DNA from: Sinorhizobium meliloti
Lineage (GTDB): Bacteria > Pseudomonadota > Alphaproteobacteria > Rhizobiales > Rhizobiaceae
DNA length: 64,000 nucleotides
Direction: 5' to 3'
NCBI RefSeq assembly: GCF_035610345.1
Contig: NZ_CP141212.1
Coordinates: forward strand, 1,307,976 to 1,371,975
The notes under the pieces are model-generated. The model searched no databases and had not been told where the DNA came from. It worked only from the letters and a program-made list of their open reading frames with translations. This document shows, piece by piece, positions 57,743-64,000 of the stretch (position 1 is its first letter; each line of letters opens with the position of its first letter). A program made the translations under genes and the position numbers.

Positions 57743-58452
57743 CTAAGCTGTGCTCCTCGGCGCGGCGGGACGACAGACAGAGTGCCTTTTTCAAGAAGGC
57801 TGTCGAAGACGTCGGAGGCTGCGCCGGATATGAAAGGTCCTGTTTGGCGCAGGCGATGGTGCAGCAGCCAGACGGCAGCCGGAACGCTGGGGTCCCGGGG
57901 CCGCTCTACTTCTGACCGATACTGCTGAGTCACATCAAAGACCAAACAAGAATGCCAATGTCCTGGACCTCTGGAAGAGGCCCGATGAATGCGCCCGCTT
58001 GCGGGCATCCGGTGAAATTCACCATCAAGAACTCCGGCCACCGCCGGAAATTTGCGAACCAGTATACGGAGGAGGAAATGCGGCGACGGCGGATGAATTC
58101 CTGCGGCCGCGGAAGCTTGATACGGTTGCAACCGGTTGTTCCGGCTCGATCACTCCCTGGCGCCAAGCTCGTCTAAAAGCTCCGGCTGCCCGGCCGACGA
58201 TTCTATCCCGTCAACACTTTCTCCTTGTGACGCTTTTATGTTTTCCATGTCACATTGGCAAGGGAAAAGCCTTTGCCGCCACAATATTGATCGATTCGCT
58301 TGCGCGGGTGTAACCGGACCTTCAGGAGAAGACAGCGCCGGCTGACGGGCGGTGCGACGGCCTCCGCGTCAAGCTTTGGTTAACCCTGAGGGTTCATTGG
58401 TTGAGGGGCGGATAGGGGGTGCCGGGGAGACCTTCGCCGGTACGTTGATTGG
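57743..58452. other. Long rne leader / rne-amidase divergent region
   Basis: 710 bp with no supported gene. Most would be the rne 5' untranslated region. Hairpins: GCCCGC / GCGGGC near 57991-58004, the palindrome GGTGAAATTCACC near 58011, and a CAACCGGTTG palindrome near 58131. Family knowledge: rne mRNAs in other bacteria have long leaders through which RNase E autoregulates. Confidence 0.45.
58235..58262 (-). promoter_or_regulatory. Possible rne promoter
   Basis: Reading leftwards: CTTGCC (58262-58257), 16-bp spacer, CATAAA (58240-58235). Weak match; it would produce a leader of about 485 nt. Confidence 0.3.
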
Positions 58453-59733
58453 ATGAATGCGGGGTTTCAGGTGAGGCGTTCGGCGACTAGGCTGTGTTCC
58501 ATGGAGGCGATCGGGCGTCGTCGCGGTATGCGCGCGCTCGTCGCTGCCTTTGGTGCCGTTTTGCTTCTCTTGTCGCCCGTAGCGGGCCTGCGCGCCGGCG
58601 AGCCGGTGCCTCTCCTCGCCTATGCCGCGCGGATTGCCGGCGACGATGCCCGCACGCGCCTGGTCATCGAGTTCGATCGCGAGCCGGCCTTCTCCATCCA
58701 CTACGTCGCCAATCCCTTTCGCGTCATCGTCGATCTGCCGGAAACGTCGTTCGGACTGAAACCGGAGAGCCTGCAGCCTCGCGGGTTGTTCGACGCCATC
58801 CGCTACGGCGGAATGGGGGCAGGGGCCTCGCGGCTTGTGCTCTCCGCCAAGGGGCCGACGGAGGTGACCCATGCGGAAGTGAAGCCGGTGGAGGACGGGA
58901 AGGGCTTTCGCCTCGTGCTCGATGCGGAGAGGATAGGCCAGGACCGCTTCGACAAGCTCCTGGCCGAGCAGCAGTGGACCGGCACGGTGCCCTCCGCCAA
59001 GACCGACCGGCCTGCCGCCGCGCCACCCCCGAAGGCCGGCGTCTTCGTGGTTGCGATAGATGCCGGCCATGGCGGAATCGATACCGGTGCAATCGGTGGC
59101 GTCACGAAAACCGAAGAGAAACACGTGACCCTGGCCTTCGCGAAGGAGCTGGTGGAACGGCTCAATCACGAACCCGGCATCGAGGCGTTTCTGACGCGGG
59201 AGCGCGACGAATTTCTCTCCCTCCCTCAACGCGTGCAGATTGCACGCCAGCGAGGCTCCAACCTGTTCATTTCGGTTCACGCCGACACATTACGGCAGAA
59301 GGATATTCGGGGAGCCACGGTCTACACGATCTCCGACAAGGCGTCCGACCACCTCGCAGCCGATCTTGCCGCACGCGAGAATCTCTCCGACGAGATTGCC
59401 GGGATTCCGCTCGAAAGCGAGCCGGCCGAAGTCGCGGATATCCTCATCGATCTCACCCGCCGCGAAACGCAGGCTTTCTCGGTCAACCTCGCCCGAAGCG
59501 TCATTTCCTCGTTCGAAGGGCAGATCAAGCTGATCAACAATCCGCACCGCCATGCGGGGTTCCGGGTCCTGCAGGCGCCGGACGTGCCCTCGGTGCTGCT
59601 CGAGCTCGGCTTCCTGTCGAACAAGGAAGATGAGAAGCAACTGCTCGATGCGGAATGGCGGAAGAAGGTATCCGCGCTGCTTGCGGACGCCGTTCAGCGC
59701 TACCGGAACACCGCGGTTGCAAACGGCGGTTGA
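58453..59733 (+). CDS. amiC: N-acetylmuramoyl-L-alanine amidase (AMIN + Amidase_3)
   Basis: 426 residues from ATG 58453; ATG 58501 or 58528 would still retain the signal (LVAAFGAVLLLLSPVAGLRA). An AMIN domain (residues about 50-165) targets the septum or pole. The Amidase_3 domain has zinc ligands in AIDAGHGGIDTGAIG, FISVHAD and a final Glu in VLLELGFLSN. Cleaves septal peptidoglycan for daughter-cell separation. PBP1a follows after a 364-bp gap. Confidence 0.93.
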   Translation: MNAGFQVRRSATRLCSMEAIGRRRGMRALVAAFGAVLLLLSPVAGLRAGEPVPLLAYAARIAGDDARTRLVIEFDREPAFSIHYVANPFRVIVDLPETSFGLKPESLQPRGLFDAIRYGGMGAGASRLVLSAKGPTEVTHAEVKPVEDGKGFRLVLDAERIGQDRFDKLLAEQQWTGTVPSAKTDRPAAAPPPKAGVFVVAIDAGHGGIDTGAIGGVTKTEEKHVTLAFAKELVERLNHEPGIEAFLTRERDEFLSLPQRVQIARQRGSNLFISVHADTLRQKDIRGATVYTISDKASDHLAADLAARENLSDEIAGIPLESEPAEVADILIDLTRRETQAFSVNLARSVISSFEGQIKLINNPHRHAGFRVLQAPDVPSVLLELGFLSNKEDEKQLLDAEWRKKVSALLADAVQRYRNTAVANGG

Positions 59734-60097
59734 ATGCGCAGGGCATTCCGGGATCGCTGATCTCGTCCCAGCCCGGCGCCACGGAATGGGGATGTGATTT
59801 GTGTCGAGCCGGTAACAGCGATATGCTTTTCAGCGGATGCGCACTGTATAATCCGGTAACAGCCCTATTTTACTCACAATCCGGGCCCCTTAGGGGGAGG
59901 GCGTCCCGATTTGTGGGAAACGGTGTTGATGCTTCAGGTTCCTGGCCATATGAGGGAGCCCAAACGCGTGTAACTGAAAATGCCGGACGATTTCTTTGGA
60001 AGAGTTTGGCGAAGTCGGCTTCCTTTCGCGGAAAACGAGCGTTCGGGCACTCGGCGACCTCGCAATGGGACGATAATTAGATACCGGTACCTGACTG
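59734..60097 (+). other. Gap before PBP1a with a possible promoter
   Basis: 364 bp without a supported gene. A perfect TATAAT at 59847-59852 has only a weak -35 (TGCTTT), and the 12-mer TCCGGTAACAGC is nearly repeated at 59808 and 59852. A CCCCTTAGGGG palindrome lies at about 59887. The region is more AT-rich towards the PBP1a start. Confidence 0.35.
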
Positions 60098-62551
60098 ATG
60101 ATCAGACTGATTGGATATTTTTTTGGCATTGGTGCGTTTCTGCTGCTTGGCACAGCCGCGGCCGTCGCGATCTATCTCGGCGGCATCACCAAGGACTTGC
60201 CCGACTATGAGGTGCTGGCCAATTATGCACCGCCGGTGACGACGCGCTTCCATGCGGGTAACGGCGCGCTGATGGCCGAATATGCGCGCGAGCGCCGGCT
60301 GTATCTGCCCATTCAGGCGATACCCGATCGCGTCAAGGCCGCATTCATCTCGGCGGAAGACAAGAATTTCTACCGGCATCCGGGTGTCGACGTGACGGGC
60401 CTTGCGCGCGCCATCGTCGTCAATGTGCAGAATTTCGGCTCCGGTCGGCGCCCGGTCGGAGCGTCGACGATCACCCAGCAGGTCGCCAAGAATTTCCTTC
60501 TGAGCTCCGACCAGACGCTCGATCGCAAGATCAAGGAAGCGATCCTCTCCTTCCGCATCGAACAGGCCTACAGCAAGGACCGTATTCTCGAGCTCTATCT
60601 CAACGAGATTTTCTTCGGGCTGAATTCCTACGGCATCGCCGGGGCGGCGCTGACCTATTTCGACAAGTCGGTGACGGAACTGACGATTGCCGAGACCGCC
60701 TATCTTGCGGCCCTGCCCAAGGGGCCGGCCAATTATCACCCGTTCCGCGAGGTCGAGGCTGCGATCGAGCGCCGCAACTGGGTGATCGATCGGATGGTCG
60801 AAAATGGATACGTCACCAAGGCTGACGGCGAGGAGGCAAAGCAACAACCGCTCGGCGTCAAGCCGCGGCGCGGCGGCGCGCACCTCTTCGCCTCCGATTT
60901 CTTCGCCGAAGAAGTGCGTCGTCAGATCATCCAGAAATACGGCGACAAGGCCCTTTACGAGGGCGGGCTTTCCGTGCGTACGTCGCTGGATCCGCGGCTG
61001 CAGATTGCGGCGCGCAAGGCGCTTCAGGACGGGCTTTTGAACTACGACGAGCGGCGAGGCTTTCACGGTCCGGTGAAGACAATCGAGATCGGCGGCGACT
61101 GGGGCGAGCCGCTGAGCAAGATCCCCATGCTCAGCGACGTGCCGGAATGGAAACTGGCGGTCGTGCTCTCTGTAGACAGCGAAGGCGCCGAAATCGGCGT
61201 CCAGCCGGAAAAGGAAGTCTCGGGCAAGATCGTGCCTGAACGGGTGACCGGGCGGATTGCCGCCAAGAACATGCAGTGGGCCTATCGGTCCGCGGGCGGA
61301 AAGCGCAAGAACGCCAAGTCGCCGGAGGGGGTCTTCGGGCCGGGCGACGTCGTCTATGTCGAGCCGTTGCAAGAGGCCGGCGAATATCGGCTGCGCCAGC
61401 CGCCGAAGGTTCAGGGCGGATTGGTCGCGATGGACCCGCATACCGGCCGCGTGCTGGCGATGGTCGGCGGGTTTTCCTACGGACAGTCCGAGTTCAACCG
61501 CGCGACTCAGGCGATGCGCCAGCCCGGTTCCGCCTTCAAACCCTTCGTCTACGCGGCCGCCCTCGACAACGGCTATACCCCGGCATCGGTCATTCTGGAT
61601 GCGCCTATCGAGATCGTCGCGGGCGGTCAGGTCTGGCGGCCCGAAAACTACGGCGGCGGCTCTGCCGGACCGTCGACGCTCCGCCTCGGCATCGAAAAAT
61701 CGCGCAACCTGATGACGGTCCGGCTTGCCAACGACCTGGGCATGAACATCGTCGCCGAATATGCCGAACGTTTCGGGATCTACGACAAGATGGCGCCGCT
61801 TCTTGCGATGTCCCTCGGTTCCGGCGAAACGACGGTGCTGCGTCTCGTGTCCGCCTATGCCGTCATCGCCAATGGCGGCAAGCAGATCAAGCCGTCGCTG
61901 ATCGACCGGATCCAGGACCGTTACGGCAAGACCATCTTCCGCCACGAGGACCGGGCCTGCGAGAATTGCAATGCCGACCATTGGGAAGCTCAGGAAGAGC
62001 CGGTGCTGATCGACAATCGCGAGCAGGTCCTCGATCCGATGACCTCCTATCAGATCACCTCCATGATGGAAGGCGTAGTCGCGCGGGGGACCGCGGCAGG
62101 CAAGATCAAACTCGATCGCCCTGTCGCGGGCAAGACCGGCACGACCAATGACGAGAAGGACGCCTGGTTCGTGGGTTACACTCCCGACCTCGTCGCGGGG
62201 CTCTATCTCGGCTTCGACGACCCGGCACCGCTCGGGCGCGGGTCGACCGGCGGCGGCCTGTCGGCGCCGATCTTCAACGCCTTCATGCAGAAGGCGGTGG
62301 AGGGTACCCGTCCCGGCAAGTTCGTGGTGCCGGAAGGCATGAGCCTTATTCCCGTCAACCGCAAGACCGGCATGGCGGCCGTCGAGGGCGAGCCGGACAC
62401 GATCATCGAAGCCTTCAAGCCGGGCACCGGCCCTGCGGACACCTTCTCGGTCATCGGCGACCTCGACGAATATGCGCCGCCGGAAGAAATATTGAGAACC
62501 TCTCCGCAGGCCAACCAGGCGGTAACCTCCGGCTCCAACGGACTGTTCTGA
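60098..62551 (+). CDS. mrcA: Penicillin-binding protein 1A (bifunctional)
   Basis: 817 residues. One N-terminal membrane helix, then glycosyltransferase family 51 motifs: FISAEDKNFYRHPGVD (catalytic Glu), GASTITQQVAKNFLL, and KIKEAILSFRIEQ. An OB-like insert precedes the transpeptidase, whose nucleophile is in QPGSAFKPFVYAAAL (SxxK), with SRN in KSRNLMTV and KTGTT in GKTGTTNDEKDAWF. Polymerises and cross-links peptidoglycan in the periplasm. Confidence 0.96.
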   Translation: MIRLIGYFFGIGAFLLLGTAAAVAIYLGGITKDLPDYEVLANYAPPVTTRFHAGNGALMAEYARERRLYLPIQAIPDRVKAAFISAEDKNFYRHPGVDVTGLARAIVVNVQNFGSGRRPVGASTITQQVAKNFLLSSDQTLDRKIKEAILSFRIEQAYSKDRILELYLNEIFFGLNSYGIAGAALTYFDKSVTELTIAETAYLAALPKGPANYHPFREVEAAIERRNWVIDRMVENGYVTKADGEEAKQQPLGVKPRRGGAHLFASDFFAEEVRRQIIQKYGDKALYEGGLSVRTSLDPRLQIAARKALQDGLLNYDERRGFHGPVKTIEIGGDWGEPLSKIPMLSDVPEWKLAVVLSVDSEGAEIGVQPEKEVSGKIVPERVTGRIAAKNMQWAYRSAGGKRKNAKSPEGVFGPGDVVYVEPLQEAGEYRLRQPPKVQGGLVAMDPHTGRVLAMVGGFSYGQSEFNRATQAMRQPGSAFKPFVYAAALDNGYTPASVILDAPIEIVAGGQVWRPENYGGGSAGPSTLRLGIEKSRNLMTVRLANDLGMNIVAEYAERFGIYDKMAPLLAMSLGSGETTVLRLVSAYAVIANGGKQIKPSLIDRIQDRYGKTIFRHEDRACENCNADHWEAQEEPVLIDNREQVLDPMTSYQITSMMEGVVARGTAAGKIKLDRPVAGKTGTTNDEKDAWFVGYTPDLVAGLYLGFDDPAPLGRGSTGGGLSAPIFNAFMQKAVEGTRPGKFVVPEGMSLIPVNRKTGMAAVEGEPDTIIEAFKPGTGPADTFSVIGDLDEYAPPEEILRTSPQANQAVTSGSNGLF

Positions 62552-62566
62552 CCCTTTCCATTGCAC

Positions 62567-62604
62567 GCGGTGCCCGTCGCCTTTACATCGGCGGCGGGCA
62601 CCGC
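62567..62604 (+). terminator. Hairpin terminator of mrcA
   Basis: Stem GCGGTGCCCG / CGGGCACCGC extended by CGCC / GGCG across a one-base mismatch, 8-nt loop, followed by TATTTG. Lies 16 bp after the mrcA stop. Confidence 0.55.
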
Positions 62605-62648
62605 TATTTGACCGTCACGTTGGAAAAGTCACCTGAAGAAGCAGGATC

Positions 62649-63780
62649 ATGCGCAGCGAAATCGAGAACATCGTCGACGAAATCAAGCAGGCCATAAGCC
62701 TGCTGAGGAGGCATCTTTGACTGGGATCAGGCGGTAAGACGACTGGACTGGTTGAACAACAAGGCGGAAGATCCGTCGCTCTGGAACGATGCGGCCGAGG
62801 CGCAGAAACTGATGCGCGAGCGCCAGCAGCTCGACGATGGCATCAATGGCCTGCGCCGCTTCGAGCAGCAGCTCAACGACAACATCGAGCTCATCGAACT
62901 CGGTGAAGAGGAGGGCGATTCGGCGATCGTCTCGGAGGCCGAGGAAGCGCTTCGCCAATTGCGCGGCGAGGCGGCGAAGAAGCAGGTCGAGGCCATGCTT
63001 TCGGGCGAGGCCGACCAGAACGACACTTATCTCGAAGTCCATTCGGGCGCCGGCGGCACGGAAAGCCAGGACTGGGCGAACATGCTGCTTCGCATGTATA
63101 CGCGATGGGCCGAACGCCAGGGCTACAAGGTCGAGCTCATGGAAATCCAGGACGGGGAAGAAGCAGGCATCAAATCCGCTACGCTTCTCGTCAAGGGGCA
63201 CAATGCCTATGGCTGGCTGAAGACGGAATCGGGCGTGCATCGCCTCGTCCGCATTTCTCCCTATGACAGCAACGCTCGCCGCCATACGTCCTTTTCGTCC
63301 ATCTGGGTCTATCCCGTCGTGGACGAATCGATCCAGATCGACATCAACGAAAGCGATTGCCGGATCGATACGTACCGCTCCTCGGGCGCCGGCGGTCAGC
63401 ACGTCAATACGACCGATTCGGCCGTGCGCATCACCCATATGCCGAGCGGCATCGTGGTGCAGTGCCAGCAGGAACGCTCGCAGCACAAGAACCGCGCCAA
63501 GGCGTGGGACATGCTTCGCGCGCGGCTGTACGAGGCTGAACTGAAGAAGCGCGAGGAGGCGGCCAACGTCGAGGCGGCGTCGAAGACCGATATAGGCTGG
63601 GGTCACCAGATCCGCTCCTACGTCCTTCAGCCCTATCAGTTGGTCAAGGATTTGAGGACGGGCGTCGAAAGCACCAGCCCGGGCGACGTGCTCGACGGTG
63701 AACTGAACGAGTTCATGGAGGCAGCCCTTGCACATCGCGTCAGCGGTGGCGCGGATGCGGCCGTCGACGACCTGAGCTGA
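62649..63780 (+). CDS. prfB: Peptide chain release factor 2 with programmed +1 frameshift
   Basis: Recognises UGA and UAA. Frame one runs from ATG 62649 for 23 codons ([20 protein letters not shown], then RHL) to an in-frame TGA at 62718. An AGGAGG at 62706-62711 and the slippery CTT-TGA-C, with the same 3-nt spacing as E. coli, shift the ribosome by +1. Translation resumes at GAC 62719 ([12 protein letters not shown]). The total is 376 residues, the normal RF2 length. The SPF anticodon-like tripeptide region lies near THTSFSSIW and the GGQ motif is in [20 protein letters not shown]-dependent shifting makes expression autoregulated. Confidence 0.97.
62706..62721 (+). promoter_or_regulatory. 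prfB programmed frameshift site
   Basis: AGGAGG-CAT-CTT-TGA-C: internal Shine-Dalgarno, three-base spacer, slippery Leu codon and UGA stop in poor context. When RF2 is scarce the ribosome pauses at UGA and slips +1 into the main frame. Confidence 0.95.
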
Positions 63781-63858
63781 TTGCCGTTGCCCCGGTATTG
63801 AGGGGGCGAGGGGAAATTCCTTTCGGGATGGGCGGCGTGCGGTCTGCGCTGAAAGCCG

Positions 63859-63909
63859 CCCCTCATCCGGCCTGCCGGCCACCTTCTCCCCCGCAAGCGG
63901 GGCGAAGGG
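63859..63909 (+). repeat. REP-like palindromic element after prfB
   Basis: CCCCTCATCCGGCC.GCCGGCC followed by CCTTCTCCC and a CCCCGC-AA-GCGGGG hairpin. It shares its core with the element at 20918-20975, in opposite orientation. The rest of the window to 64000 holds no supported gene. Confidence 0.6.
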
Positions 63910-64000
63910 GGCTCGCGGCAGGCCCCAGTCCCTTCGCCACCGCATCCACAAGCATGGCGGATTTGGCTAATGACAAGTTATAAAGGTGCCGGCAGGCGGA

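Noticed and set aside
60077..62566. 829-codon minus-strand open frame over mrcA
   Set aside because: Antisense shadow; the PBP1a frame carries the full set of glycosyltransferase and transpeptidase motifs.
63798..63983. 61-codon ORF after prfB
   Set aside because: Most of it is the REP-like element; the peptide is a translation of the repeat.

Overview
The window is a 64 kb piece of a high-GC alphaproteobacterial chromosome, most likely Sinorhizobium/Ensifer or a close relative. The evidence is the short-form prolyl-tRNA synthetase, the divK-pleD pair, coexisting RNase E and RNase J, NDUFA12/DUF2155/DUF1467/DUF983/DUF3572-type genes, GAAC-N7-GAAC SOS boxes and RIME-like intergenic elements. 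It is almost entirely core genome; no CRISPR array, prophage, intact insertion sequence, tRNA or rRNA gene was seen.

Layout. 1-5926: end of the complex I operon (nuoJ lacking one base, nuoK, L, M, N), then birA, RNase J, methylmalonyl-CoA epimerase and a DUF1467 protein. 9222-12267: a six-gene accessory cluster of exported, Cys/Met/His-rich proteins (Asp-box propeller, DUF411, cytochrome c, Met-rich peptide) that looks like periplasmic copper handling. 12268-13013: a minus-strand sRNA and a structured proS leader. 13014-20362: proS, lolC/E, lolD, a 28-codon ORF behind a triple SOS box, and dnaE1. 20363-21003: a pile of repeats and relics. 21004-26024: L,D-transpeptidase, SOS-boxed dinB, a DUF3572 gene, divK and pleD. 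26222-26397: a candidate structured ncRNA. 26483-38433: a mostly contiguous minus-strand block (rpmG, MFS, nudix, DUF983, rnr, topA, dprA, plsY, a pseudo-dihydroorotase and pyrB). 38576-42265: an aidB-like dehydrogenase, an AEC carrier, two small membrane proteins and ruvX. 42389-47708: a UPF0173 hydrolase, gatC-gatA, yjhX, gatB and a GNAT protein. 47881-54154: NDUFA12, DUF2155, aat, accC-accB, aroQ, a DsbA-like protein and an aminotransferase. 54197-54536: a second repeat composite. 54574-63780: a small acidic protein, rne, an AMIN/Amidase_3 amidase, PBP1a and prfB with its programmed +1 frameshift.

Functional themes are respiration (Nuo, NDUFA12), RNA decay (RNases J, R and E within 52 kb), translation (proS, gatCAB, prfB, rpmG), DNA replication, repair and uptake (dnaE1, dinB, topA, dprA, ruvX), the cell envelope (Lol, L,D-transpeptidase, amidase, PBP1a, PlsY) and cell-cycle signalling (DivK, PleD).

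The most interesting item is the 28-residue membrane peptide at 16615-16701. It lies directly behind three GAAC repeats at exact 11-bp spacing. This resembles, by size, topology and control, the SOS-induced division inhibitor SidA of Caulobacter. The other main leads are the copper-like cluster, the multi-hairpin RNA before rpmG, and the duplicated RIME/GIY-YIG-relic composite.
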